From positions 1 to 33,689 of the forward strand of contig JAQVCX010000030.1 in assembly GCA_028689545.1 (NCBI GenBank): a stretch of 33,689 bases of DNA. Reading direction: 5' to 3'. Of the stretch, positions 21,745 to 30,232 are shown one piece after another; the stretch's first letter is position 1; each line of letters opens with the position of its first letter. The position numbers and the translations under genes were made by a program. The notes under the pieces were generated by a model. It did not search any database. It saw only the letters and a list, made by a program, of their open reading frames with translations, and was not told where the DNA came from. This stretch comes from Parabacteroides sp. Lineage in GTDB: Bacteria > Bacteroidota > Bacteroidia > Bacteroidales > Tannerellaceae.

Positions 21745-22920
21745 TTATACATTCTCTTTCTGTATGAATGCCGTGAAGGTCTTGAATATGATTTTTATAT
21801 CCAGCCAGAAAGAAAACGTATGGGCGTATTTAATATCTAGTTGTTTGCGTTCCTCGGCGGACATGCTGCCGGAGTTTCCGCGCTTCTCCACTTGCCAAAG
21901 ACCTGTGAGGCCGGCAGGGGCCATGAAGCGTTGGATGTACTCGTCGCTGGTCAATAGCTCCGCCTCGTAGACGGGTAGGGGGCGGTTGCCTACGATGGAC
22001 ATGTCTCCTTTTAATATATTGAATAGCTGCGGTAGCTCGTCTATGCTGTATTTGCGGATAAAATGACCGATCCTCGTGACGCGTGGGTCGTTCTCCAATT
22101 TGACGAAGGCGTTGGAGCGTTCGGTGCGTTTGACTTTTAAATAATCGTTTTCGGAGGTAGCGTCGTTGTCTGAATATAAGATGGTCTTGTGCTCGTTTTG
22201 TTTAACGATGGAGGTGGCGTTCTGTAAATCCGCGGAAGTGACCGAGGAGGATGTGTCCTCTTTAGCGATAGATTCCGTGTATTGGTTCAGTTTTTTATAC
22301 TCTGCTATACGTTTGTCCGCGTCCATATACATCGAGCGGAATTTATAGAAATCGAAGACCTTGTAATTGCTGCCTACTCGTTTCGACTTGTAGAAAACCG
22401 GGCCTTTGTCCTCCAGCTTGATCCAGATCGCCGTGATGATGAAGAGCGGGGAGAGGCATAGGAGCGCCATGGATGTGAAAACGATGTCGAAAGTCCTTTT
22501 CCATAGGGGTAGCTTGAAGATAGCGAGATCCGGCTCTTTTATTGAGATCTTACGCTTTTTTTCTATTTTCTTGCATTTCTCGGCGATGCTCAACAGTTTC
22601 AGCAGATCTTCCTTGGAGGTGGATTCGGAGATGACGCAGTCGGTCCCGGCTTGCAGGTAGGCTATCTTCTCTTCCCGGGTCATTTCCGGGGCGATCAATA
22701 CGATGTATACATATTGGAATGTATTATGCAAATGCGTGATCGAAGGAATGTTTAACGCGGGATCTGTTTTCTCGATGAATACACAATAATCCATCTCCTC
22801 TGCGGGAAGAAGCGTGTTCCTCATCTGCAGAAGCGTTATACATTCTATGACCCCGGTGCCTAATGCCTTGCGTAAACGTTCGGCCAGCGGCACGTTGTTA
22901 CCGAAAAAGACATAATTCAT
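21745..22920 (-). CDS. Initiating sugar (phosphoglycosyl) transferase with receiver-like N-terminal domain
   Basis: A 391-residue protein of two parts. Residues about 130-391 are a bacterial sugar transferase of the WcaJ/PglC type: KRTFDIVFTSMALLCLSPLF is the re-entrant membrane helix, FYKFRSMYMDAD the substrate loop, and RKYSIDELPQLFNILKGDMS carries the catalytic Asp-Glu pair (about 291-292); NRPLP and GLTGLWQV follow. It moves a sugar phosphate onto undecaprenyl phosphate to begin the repeat unit. Residues 1-115 align by eye with response-regulator receivers, but E50 replaces the phospho-accepting Asp, the acidic pair is lost (FFGNN), and the conserved Lys is replaced near S98-E99. A variable insert of about 70 residues (200-270) is rich in Ser, Thr and Asn. 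Its ATG overlaps the response-regulator stop in TAATG. Confidence 0.85.
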   Translation of the reverse strand: MNYVFFGNNVPLAERLRKALGTGVIECITLLQMRNTLLPAEEMDYCVFIEKTDPALNIPSITHLHNTFQYVYIVLIAPEMTREEKIAYLQAGTDCVISESTSKEDLLKLLSIAEKCKKIEKKRKISIKEPDLAIFKLPLWKRTFDIVFTSMALLCLSPLFIITAIWIKLEDKGPVFYKSKRVGSNYKVFDFYKFRSMYMDADKRIAEYKKLNQYTESIAKEDTSSSVTSADLQNATSIVKQNEHKTILYSDNDATSENDYLKVKRTERSNAFVKLENDPRVTRIGHFIRKYSIDELPQLFNILKGDMSIVGNRPLPVYEAELLTSDEYIQRFMAPAGLTGLWQVEKRGNSGSMSAEERKQLDIKYAHTFSFWLDIKIIFKTFTAFIQKENV

Positions 22921-23285
22921 TATCTTAATATTCGTTTTATCCTTACCCTTAATTCCTCCGGGTTGAAAGGCTTCAAGATGAAGTCTTCCGCGCCTTCCTC
23001 AAATAAGCGTATCCTATTTGAGCTGCTTTCTACGCTCGATAGGATCAAGACTGGTATATTGCTGAACATATCGTTCGTTTTTAAATAAACCAAGAACTCT
23101 TCTCCGGACATTTCTGGCATATTTAAGTCTGAGATAATCAAATCAGGTAAATTTCCTTCTTGAAGCCAAGCGATGGCTTTCAAAGGGTTCTCTTTATAGG
23201 ATACCTTGTAAGTGCTTGATAAATAAAGCATGATTATCTTTGCGATTTCTTGCTTGTCATCTACTAAAAGAATTGATTTCTCCAT
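22920..23285 (-). CDS. Single-domain response regulator (CheY-like receiver)
   Basis: A 121-residue receiver domain without an output domain. All phosphorylation residues are present: acidic pair D9-D10, phospho-acceptor D53 in DLIISDLNMPEMSG, S83 in VLILSS and K105 in ILKPFNPEEL. It is the first gene of the 12-kb polysaccharide operon and its TAA overlaps the ATG of the initiating transferase (TAATG), a sign of fixed stoichiometry. With no DNA-binding part it must act by protein contact; the receiver-like domain of the next gene product is the obvious candidate partner. No histidine kinase is encoded in the window. A TAAATTTG promoter element lies 42-49 bases upstream. Confidence 0.88.
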   Translation of the reverse strand: MEKSILLVDDKQEIAKIIMLYLSSTYKVSYKENPLKAIAWLQEGNLPDLIISDLNMPEMSGEEFLVYLKTNDMFSNIPVLILSSVESSSNRIRLFEEGAEDFILKPFNPEELRVRIKRILR

Positions 23286-23326
23286 AGAGTCGTATGATAT
23301 TATCTTCTTATATTTTATCTGTCATG

Positions 23327-23334
23327 CAAATTTA
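23327..23334 (-). promoter_or_regulatory. -7 element of the polysaccharide operon promoter
   Basis: On the minus strand this reads TAAATTTG, a perfect TAnnTTTG match, 42 bases before the response-regulator ATG. No good -33 TTTG is seen. A short inverted repeat, AACTG at 23365-23369 and CAGTT at 23386-23390 around T- and A-runs, lies just upstream and could bind a regulator. Confidence 0.6.
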
Positions 23335-23428
23335 GAACATTTATTTATAAAACCCATGTTTTTCAACTGTTTTTTTTTAAAAAAGCAGTTCCAGCCCCGG
23401 AAATAGAAGTATCTGCGATTTTTTTGAT

Positions 23429-23436
23429 TAAGTTTG
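23429..23436 (+). promoter_or_regulatory. -7 element of the GH51 gene promoter
   Basis: TAAGTTTG is a perfect match to the Bacteroidetes -7 element, 31 bases before the ATG at 23468. The -33 region is poor. It is divergent from the polysaccharide operon promoter about 100 bases away. Confidence 0.55.
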
Positions 23437-23467
23437 TGCCCTTATATAATGTGATGGGTATTTGAAG

Positions 23468-25957
23468 ATGCGTTGGAGGAAATATATAGGTTTTGATGTC
23501 GTTGATTTATGGGTTGGCGCTATTGCCGCGATGGGCTTAGCCTCTTGCCAGCCGGAGATGCCGGTGATCTCTACGATAACCGTCGAGGCGGATGGCCTGG
23601 CGGTGCCCGTGAACCCGGATCTGTATGGTTTGACCGTCGAGGAGATCAACCATGGGATCGATGGGGGGCTGTATGCGGAACTGATACAGAACAGGAGCTT
23701 TGAGGATGGCGTGCCGCCCTTGAACTGCCCTTACGACGCCGCCCGGAACGTCTTGATTACCCCGAATGGCTGGGCGATCCCTTTCATGCGGGGAGATTCC
23801 CTGCCGGGATGGAGGCGGATAGGGCCCAACACGCAGGTATACCCGGATACGAAGGAGCTGATCAATGATAAGAACCGGCGGTCGCTGCTGGTGGCCGTGT
23901 CGGCCTCCGCGGAGTCGGGCCGGGGAGGCGTGATAGCCGAGGGATACCGGGGGATACGGATCCGGAAAGGGAAGCGGTATAATCTATCGTTTTTCGCCAA
24001 GGGGGCGAATATGACACCTCGTACGATCCGGGTGGCCTTGGAGGACTCGGTGGCCGATAAGGCGTTGAGCGACGTGTTTCAGGTAGCTCCGCCGTACGAG
24101 TGGAAACGATACAGGCATACCTTCACGGCTACGGAAGACGCGCCGAACGCCGTCTTGACGATCACGGCCGATACCTCCGCCGGCTTTTGGCTGGACGTGG
24201 TCTCCTTGTTTCCCGAGGATACCTGGAAGGGCCGGGCGAACGGGCTGAGGCCGGACTTGGCGGCGCTGGTCGATTCCTTGGCCCCGCGTTTCGTGCGTTT
24301 CCCCGGGGGCAGTTTCGTGGAGGGGTATACGGCGGGCACGTATCCTATCTGGAGGGAGACGCTGGGCGATATATCGGAGCGTAAGCATTTCTGGAATATA
24401 TGGGCCTATGGCACGACCAACGGCATGGGCTACCATGAATACCTGCAAATGTGCGAGGATATGGGGGCGGAGCCTATCTACGTTATTAATAGCGGGATCA
24501 CGAGCCAAAGCCGCCGTCCGCGCTACGAGGATATCACGGCGATGGATAAGCTCACGAGGGATGCCCTGGACGCTATCGCCTACGCGAACGCCCCGGCGGA
24601 CTCGCTGCCGGGCGCCTTGCGCGCGAGGAACGGGCATCCGGAGCCTTTCCATTTAAAATATGTAGAGATCGGCAGCGAGAACTATGGCGGGGAGTATTTC
24701 AGGCGTTTCGAACTTTTTCGCCAGGCGATCAAGGAGGCGTACCCGGAGATTACCGTCATAAGCAGCTCGCCTGTCACGAAGCGCGGCCGTAGCGAGTGGG
24801 TGGACTCTCATTATTACGCCGGGGGGAATTTCTACCTCTCCAACTCCGGACGGTTTAATAGCGACCGGTATTCCCGGCGTTCGCCGGCGGTGTTTATCGG
24901 GGAGTTCGGCACGACGGAGCGACCCTTGGCCGGTACGCTCCGGGCGGCGGTGGCCGAGGCCTGTTTCTTGGCCGGGGCGGAGGAGAACCCGGATATGGTA
25001 CGCCGCTTGGCGTATGCCCCGGTATTGGGCAACGCCGGGTTCGAGAACCAGCGCCACCCGTTGATATCCTTCAATACCCACCAGGCGGTGGTCTCTCCTT
25101 CCTATCATTTATTAAAGATGTTTGCCCGCCATCGGGGGGACGAGGTGCTGAAGACGATCGTGGATACCTACGAGAAGCCGCAGGCGCGTACGGGCCGGGC
25201 GGGGGTAGAGATGTTTGATAATAGCTATGAGTTTAAGGACGTGCGGATCGACGGCGTGCCCGTATCGGATATCTCCGTGCTGAGCGGGGGATGGAGGAGC
25301 CCGGGGGCTGGCACGTTGGTGCCGGAGGCCAACCGGTGGAACCGGGTGTTGTTTGGCGACTCTACGAGCTACGCCTATGAATATACGGCTACCCTGCGGC
25401 GTACGAAGGGTAGCGGGCAGATAGAGCTTCGCCTCCGCGACAACGGGCGGCCGGGCGAGCAGGCGGATTATATCGCCCTGACGATTGGGGCGGGAACGAG
25501 CGAGCTGTATCATCAGGTAGGCGGCGTGAAGGATAGCTTGGTCTCTCCCGCGCGGCTCCCTTTTGAGAGCAACCGCTGGTATACGGTTCGCATAACGTGC
25601 GAGAACGAGCGCGTCTGTTGCTATGTGGACGGCGTGTTGCTGCACGAGGTGGATATGCGCCCGATCCCGTCGTTGGTATCCGTGGCTACCCTCGACAAGG
25701 AGAACCGGGTGATTTACCTGAAGGTGGTGAATACGACCCTCCACGAGGAGAAGACCTCTTTGCGCGTCGAGGGGGCGGATATCCGTAACGAGGCGGAGCT
25801 GATCCAACTGAGAGGGGAGCCGGAGGCTCGTAATACGTTTGACAACCCGGAGGCCGTGGTGCCTGTCAACGAGTCTGTCTTATTCCCGATAGGTAGCCCG
25901 ATGATCTATAATTTCCCGCCTAACTCGGTGACGATCTTGAAGTTGTATATGGAGTAG
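23468..25957 (+). CDS. GH51 alpha-L-arabinofuranosidase, lipoprotein
   Basis: An 829-residue protein. The lipoprotein signal ends in GLASC (Cys 27). An N-terminal block with PVNPDLYGLTVEEINHGIDG and AELIQNRSFEDG is typical of Bacteroidetes GH51, with a CBM4/9-like sandwich inserted (about 85-260). The catalytic barrel carries VRFPGGSFVEGY, the acid/base Glu in YVEIGSENYGGEYF (about 403) and the nucleophile Glu in AVFIGEFGTTE (about 478). A LamG/DUF1080-like insert (about 580-740, YYxxVDGVLLHE type) precedes the C-terminal beta domain. It should release arabinofuranose from pectic or arabinan side chains at the cell surface. The ATG at 23468 is preferred; a TTG two codons upstream is also in frame. 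It is GC-rich and divergent from the polysaccharide operon. Confidence 0.88.
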   Translation: MRWRKYIGFDVVDLWVGAIAAMGLASCQPEMPVISTITVEADGLAVPVNPDLYGLTVEEINHGIDGGLYAELIQNRSFEDGVPPLNCPYDAARNVLITPNGWAIPFMRGDSLPGWRRIGPNTQVYPDTKELINDKNRRSLLVAVSASAESGRGGVIAEGYRGIRIRKGKRYNLSFFAKGANMTPRTIRVALEDSVADKALSDVFQVAPPYEWKRYRHTFTATEDAPNAVLTITADTSAGFWLDVVSLFPEDTWKGRANGLRPDLAALVDSLAPRFVRFPGGSFVEGYTAGTYPIWRETLGDISERKHFWNIWAYGTTNGMGYHEYLQMCEDMGAEPIYVINSGITSQSRRPRYEDITAMDKLTRDALDAIAYANAPADSLPGALRARNGHPEPFHLKYVEIGSENYGGEYFRRFELFRQAIKEAYPEITVISSSPVTKRGRSEWVDSHYYAGGNFYLSNSGRFNSDRYSRRSPAVFIGEFGTTERPLAGTLRAAVAEACFLAGAEENPDMVRRLAYAPVLGNAGFENQRHPLISFNTHQAVVSPSYHLLKMFARHRGDEVLKTIVDTYEKPQARTGRAGVEMFDNSYEFKDVRIDGVPVSDISVLSGGWRSPGAGTLVPEANRWNRVLFGDSTSYAYEYTATLRRTKGSGQIELRLRDNGRPGEQADYIALTIGAGTSELYHQVGGVKDSLVSPARLPFESNRWYTVRITCENERVCCYVDGVLLHEVDMRPIPSLVSVATLDKENRVIYLKVVNTTLHEEKTSLRVEGADIRNEAELIQLRGEPEARNTFDNPEAVVPVNESVLFPIGSPMIYNFPPNSVTILKLYME

Positions 25958-26002
25958 AGCAGATAGGGTAGGGAATTTGATACACCTTACCGGTATTTAT
26001 CC

Positions 26003-26010
26003 TAACTTCG
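26003..26010 (+). promoter_or_regulatory. -7 element of the GNAT-nitrilase gene
   Basis: TAACTTCG, one base from TAnnTTTG, with TTTG at 25976-25979 upstream at a slightly long spacing. It lies 27 bases before the ATG at 26038. Confidence 0.4.
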
Positions 26011-26037
26011 CGACGATTTTAACAAAAAAAGTGTGTT

Positions 26038-27570
26038 ATGGAACCAATGCATAAAATAAACAAGGTAGAGCTCCGGAGCTTGCAGATTGAGGATTATACG
26101 CAGCTGTCGCAATCTTTCAAAAGGGTGTACGCCGATAAGGATGTTTTCTGGACCCATAAGCAGATCGATACCTTGATCCGGATATTTCCCGAGGGGCAGG
26201 TAGTGATGCTGGTGGATGATAAGATCGTGGGATGCGCCCTCTCCATCATCGTGGATTATGAGATGGTGAAAGGGGATCATACCTATGCCAAGGTAACAGG
26301 CAACGAGACGTTCAACACGCATAACCCGAACGGGAATATATTATATGGTATAGAGGTGTTCATCCATCCGGAGTACCGGGGCCTCCGGTTGGCCCGGCGT
26401 ATGTACGAGTACCGGAAGGAGCTATGCGAGAAGTTGAACCTGAAGGCGATCATGTTCGGCGGGCGTATCCCGAACTATCATAAATACGCCGACCATATGC
26501 GTCCGAAGGAGTACATCGAGAAGGTGCGCTCCCGCCAGATCTACGACCCGGTGCTCACGTTTCAGCTCTCCAACGATTTCCACGTGCGGAAGGTGATGAT
26601 GAACTACTTGCCGAACGACGAGGAGTCGAAGCATTGCGCTACCCTGCTGCAATGGGACAATATCTATTACCAGCCGCCTACGGCGGATTACGTGGATAAG
26701 AAGACGACCGTGCGTGTCGGCTTGGTACAATGGCAGATGCGGCCTTACAAGACGCTGGACGACGTGTTCGAGCAGGTGGAGTTCTTCGTCGACGCCGTGT
26801 CCGACTACAAGAGCGACTTCGTCCTTTTCCCCGAGTATTTCAACGCCCCGTTGATGGCCAAGTTCAACCATCTGGGCGAGGCGCAGAGTATCCGCGGGCT
26901 GGCCCAGTACACCGAGGAGATCCGCGAGCGATTCGTGAACCTGGCCATCGGTTACAATATCAATATCATCACCGGCAGCATGCCTTTGCTGACGGAGGAC
27001 GGGGCGCTGTATAACGTGGGGTACCTGATCCGTCGCGACGGCTCCTACGAGATGTACGAGAAGGTGCATGTCACCCCGGACGAGCAGAAGAGCTGGGGAC
27101 TCTCGGGAGGGAGGATGGTGCAGACGTTTGAGACGGACTGCGCCCGGATAGGCGTGCTGATCTGCTACGACGTGGAATTCCCGGAGCTTTCCCGCATCAT
27201 GGCCGACGAGGGGATGCAGATCCTCTTCGTGCCTTTCCTCACGGATACGCAGAACGGGTACTCGCGGGTGCGTGTGTGTGCCCAAGCTAGGGCCATCGAG
27301 AACGAGTGCTTCGTGGTGATAGCGGGTAGCGTGGGCAACCTGCCCCGTGTGCATAATATGGATATACAATATGCCCAATCGGGCGTGTTCACGCCTTGCG
27401 ACTTCGCTTTCCCTACCGATGGCAAGCGCGCGGAGGCAACCCCGAATACGGAGATGATCCTTGTGTCGGACGTGGACCTTGATTTGCTCAACGAGCTGCA
27501 TACGTATGGTAGCGTGCGCAACCTACGGGACCGCCGCCACGACTTGTACGAGCTGAAGGTGAAAAAATAG
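26038..27570 (+). CDS. GNAT acetyltransferase / carbon-nitrogen hydrolase fusion protein
   Basis: A 510-residue two-domain protein. Residues about 8-205 are a GNAT domain (DYTQLSQSFKRVYADKDVFW; the acetyl-CoA segment is IHPEYRGLRLARRMYEYRKE, about 105-125). Residues about 225-505 are a nitrilase-superfamily amidohydrolase with the Glu-Lys-Cys triad: E in LFPEYFNAP (about 265), K in YEKVHVTPDE (about 342) and C in GVLICYDVEFPE (about 376). The fusion is known from many Bacteroidetes and other bacteria; its substrate has not been settled to my knowledge. It is cytoplasmic. It is monocistronic here, and its stop codon lies inside the first degenerate unit of palindrome array B. Confidence 0.9.
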   Translation: MEPMHKINKVELRSLQIEDYTQLSQSFKRVYADKDVFWTHKQIDTLIRIFPEGQVVMLVDDKIVGCALSIIVDYEMVKGDHTYAKVTGNETFNTHNPNGNILYGIEVFIHPEYRGLRLARRMYEYRKELCEKLNLKAIMFGGRIPNYHKYADHMRPKEYIEKVRSRQIYDPVLTFQLSNDFHVRKVMMNYLPNDEESKHCATLLQWDNIYYQPPTADYVDKKTTVRVGLVQWQMRPYKTLDDVFEQVEFFVDAVSDYKSDFVLFPEYFNAPLMAKFNHLGEAQSIRGLAQYTEEIRERFVNLAIGYNINIITGSMPLLTEDGALYNVGYLIRRDGSYEMYEKVHVTPDEQKSWGLSGGRMVQTFETDCARIGVLICYDVEFPELSRIMADEGMQILFVPFLTDTQNGYSRVRVCAQARAIENECFVVIAGSVGNLPRVHNMDIQYAQSGVFTPCDFAFPTDGKRAEATPNTEMILVSDVDLDLLNELHTYGSVRNLRDRRHDLYELKVKK

Positions 27571-27687
27571 TAGTGTTCGCCCACGAACACGGTAGTGTTT
27601 ACGGCCAAACACAATAGTATTCAGGGCCGAACACAGTAGTGTTTACGGCCAAACACCGTAGTATTTATCTACTAAACACAGTAGGGG
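27564..27687. repeat. 22-base-phased palindrome array B (six units)
   Basis: Units of the AACAC-N4-GTGTT type start at 27564, 27586, 27608, 27630, 27652 and 27674, exactly 22 bases apart. The first is degenerate in its left half (it contains the stop codon of the preceding gene) and the last in its right half. All have the same orientation (middle bases NGTA or AATA). The 8-base spacers differ, except TACGGCCA, which occurs twice 44 bases apart. It lies between convergent genes, as array A does. Confidence 0.85.
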
Positions 27688-27744
27688 CGGGCGAAACCTC
27701 GCCCCTACGGTTTATATCGGGGGGGAAGAATCTCTCTTCCCCCC
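27681..27744. terminator. Two GC-rich hairpins after the hexosaminidase gene
   Basis: GTAGGGGCG (27681-27689) pairs with 27700-27708; GGGGGGAAGA (27720-27729) pairs with 27735-27744. The second lies 12 bases past the hexosaminidase stop and probably ends that transcript. T tracts after the stems are weak, so one may be a repeat rather than a terminator. Confidence 0.55.
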
Positions 27745-27756
27745 TGGAAAACGATC

Positions 27757-30108
27757 TTAATGACTTAGCATCTCGGCCGTGATCGGCGTGAACTTCTCGG
27801 CATCTGCCGCGCGGAGCTGTACGCCGCCATCGTTCCAGTTGGAAGGCCAGCCGCCGATGATGTGTCCGAGGAATACCAGCTTGATCTCGTGCAAGCCCTT
27901 CGCCAAGGCGGCGGAGGAATCATGGTGGGAGAAGCGTTTTACCTCGCCACCGTTATTCACCATCAGCTTACCGTCTATCCATACCTCCTCCAGGTCGGAA
28001 GAGATGTAATAAACGCCATCCTCGGGGATGTTCACGTAGCCGGTAGCGATAGCCGCGTATTGCTTCACGCCTCGCATCGACTCGGGGGCGGGCACTTGGT
28101 TGGTCAGCTCGCGGGTCGTCTTGATGACCTGTTTCTTGCCGGTTTTCTGGGCGGCCTCCAGGTCTTTTACGTTCAGGTACATGCCGTCGAATACCTCCAT
28201 ATCGAGGCCCGGCGCCGTCTTGGCTACCTCCTTGGCGGGAGCCAGCGCTTGTTTCTCCACGAGGATCGCGCGAGGCTTACCCATCTTGCCGGAAGGCAAT
28301 ACGGAGGCGATCTTCACGGTCGTGGTCTCGTTGACATCGAAAGGAGCCGTGTATGCGGTAGATTCCGGGGTAGGCTCGGTGCCATCCAGCGTGTAGACCA
28401 TCTTCATCGGACGGTTCGTAGTGAACGTTAGGGTAGCCTTGTCCGTGAAAGCCACGAAGTCGCAAGAACCGTTCGGTTGCTCGGGCTGCGGGATGTAATA
28501 GTTGATGCCGTGTCCGTCCAAGCGCACCTGGGCGTTGTCCAGGCGGCGTTCGAAGTCCTTGTAATCCTTGCGGTCTAGCGGGCTCCAAGCGATCTCGGAG
28601 AGGGCTAGGATACGGGGATAGATACGATACTCCATGAGATCCGTATTATAGAGGTACTCGCTCCATACGTTGCATTGCACGCCCTGTATGAAATGTCCCT
28701 TGCCGGCGGCCGCCAGCGTGTCGGGGACGGGGTTGTACTTATAGACGCGCTCCGCCGTGGTGAATCCGCCGATAGATACCGGGCTGATCTTGTAGTCGCC
28801 TTGGAACTGGTCGATATACATACCCTCGCTGCTGGGTGTCATGATGACCTCGTGGTTCATGCTAGCGGCGGCTATACCGCCTTCCTCGCCTCGCCAAGAC
28901 ATCACGGTGGCCGATGGGGCCAAGCCGCCCTCAAGGATCTCGTCCCATCCGATCATCTTCTTCCCATACTTGTTCACTACCTTCTCCATGCGTTGCACGA
29001 AGTAGCTCTGCAATTTCTCCTCGGCCGTATGCTCCTTGTCTCCTTTCAAGCCTTCCTTACGGATACGGGCCTGGCAAAGCGGGCATTTCTCCCAGCTCGT
29101 CTTCGGGCACTCATCGCCTCCGATATGGAAATACTCGCCTGGGAATAGGGGGGCTACCTCGGCGATCACGTTCTCCAGGAACTCGAACGGCTCTTCCTTG
29201 CCGGCGCATAATACGATGTCTTCCACGCCCCAGATGATACGGGGTGTACCCTGCTCGCCCTTGCACGACAGCTCCGGATAGGCGGAGATAGCGGCCATCT
29301 CGTGTCCCGGAAGCTCTATCTCGGGAACGATCGTGATGAAACGATCCGCCGCGTATTTAACGATGTCTTTTATTTCCTCCTGTGTATAGAAGCCTCCATA
29401 CTCGGTACCCTCGCCATCGATACGCTTAGAGCCGATCTCGGTAAGTTTCGGGTACTTCTTGATCTCGATACGCCATCCTTGGTCGTCGGTCAGGTGCCAA
29501 TGCATGCGGTTGATCTTGAACAGGGCCAATACGTCCAGCTGCTTCTTGATATTCTCTACCGGGATGAAATGGCGGCAAGGATCCAGCATGATGCCACGAT
29601 AGCCGAAGCGAGGCTCGTCCTTGATGGATACGGCTGGAGCGGTCCACGCGATGCCTTTCACGGCGGAAGGGCTCTCTATCTCGGCGGGCAGCAATTGCAA
29701 GAACGATTGCATACCGTAGAAAAGACCTTGAGGGGTCTTGGCCTTGATGTGGGCACCGTCTTGGGTGATGTCTAGCGTGTATCCCTCGTCGTTTATGTCG
29801 AGGGTACCGTCGATAACCAACGAGATGCCGTCGGATGTCTCTTTGTCGGCGGTGGCTATCTGGTAGCCTGTCGCCGTACTCATTTTAGCCGCGAAGAACT
29901 CGGCTATGGTTTTCGCCTCCGGGGTGGAAGCGTAGATCTTCGTGTTTTTGTTTAGCTTGAAGTTTCCTTCATTCTGCGTAAGGCGGACCGGTGTCGGGAT
30001 GATGTTGATACCTTGGTTGTAAGGTTTCACTGTACCGGGTGCGTCGTCGCACGAGGCCATCAGTCCCAAGACCGCGCCGGCGCAGATTGTAGCAAGGAGC
30101 TTTCTCAT
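27757..30108 (-). CDS. GH20 beta-N-acetylhexosaminidase, lipoprotein
   Basis: A 783-residue lipoprotein (MRKLLATICAGAVLGLMASC, Cys 20). A GH20b domain (about 30-160; INIIPTPVRLTQNEGNFKL) leads into the catalytic barrel (about 165-510), which starts RFGYRGIMLDPCRHFIP, then MHWHLTDDQGWRIEI, and has the catalytic Asp-Glu in YFHIGGDECPKTSW (about 330). WSEYLYNTDLMEYRIYPR closes the barrel. A chitobiase-type C-terminal domain (YTLDGTEPTPESTAY, about 570) and a PA14-like domain (GYVNIPEDGVYYISSDLEEVW to the end) follow. It removes terminal GlcNAc or GalNAc from host glycans or chitin-type oligomers at the outer membrane. It is 124 bases downstream of glyA with an inverted-repeat element in between. 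Confidence 0.92.
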   Translation of the reverse strand: MRKLLATICAGAVLGLMASCDDAPGTVKPYNQGINIIPTPVRLTQNEGNFKLNKNTKIYASTPEAKTIAEFFAAKMSTATGYQIATADKETSDGISLVIDGTLDINDEGYTLDITQDGAHIKAKTPQGLFYGMQSFLQLLPAEIESPSAVKGIAWTAPAVSIKDEPRFGYRGIMLDPCRHFIPVENIKKQLDVLALFKINRMHWHLTDDQGWRIEIKKYPKLTEIGSKRIDGEGTEYGGFYTQEEIKDIVKYAADRFITIVPEIELPGHEMAAISAYPELSCKGEQGTPRIIWGVEDIVLCAGKEEPFEFLENVIAEVAPLFPGEYFHIGGDECPKTSWEKCPLCQARIRKEGLKGDKEHTAEEKLQSYFVQRMEKVVNKYGKKMIGWDEILEGGLAPSATVMSWRGEEGGIAAASMNHEVIMTPSSEGMYIDQFQGDYKISPVSIGGFTTAERVYKYNPVPDTLAAAGKGHFIQGVQCNVWSEYLYNTDLMEYRIYPRILALSEIAWSPLDRKDYKDFERRLDNAQVRLDGHGINYYIPQPEQPNGSCDFVAFTDKATLTFTTNRPMKMVYTLDGTEPTPESTAYTAPFDVNETTTVKIASVLPSGKMGKPRAILVEKQALAPAKEVAKTAPGLDMEVFDGMYLNVKDLEAAQKTGKKQVIKTTRELTNQVPAPESMRGVKQYAAIATGYVNIPEDGVYYISSDLEEVWIDGKLMVNNGGEVKRFSHHDSSAALAKGLHEIKLVFLGHIIGGWPSNWNDGGVQLRAADAEKFTPITAEMLSH

Positions 30109-30145
30109 AGAATTATAATTTTAATAAAACGATTTTACAGTGGAA

Positions 30146-30226
30146 AGTTGACAGTTGATAGCTGACAGTTGACAGTTTATTTACCGCTGCGCGCAACTGT
30201 CAACTGTCACTTGTCAACTGTCAACT
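30146..30226. repeat. Long inverted repeat, GACAGTTGACAGTT family (copy 2)
   Basis: The left arm at 30146-30177 pairs with 30195-30226 in 29 of 32 positions around a 17-base loop, a strong hairpin of repeated GTTGACA motifs. Bases 30192-30226 equal 3922-3956. It lies between glyA and the hexosaminidase gene. Confidence 0.8.
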
Positions 30227-30232
30227 AATTTC

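Noticed and set aside
26422..27501. 359-codon leftward open frame opposite the GNAT-nitrilase gene
   Set aside because: Antisense to conserved catalytic motifs; His- and Leu-rich translation without recognisable domains.
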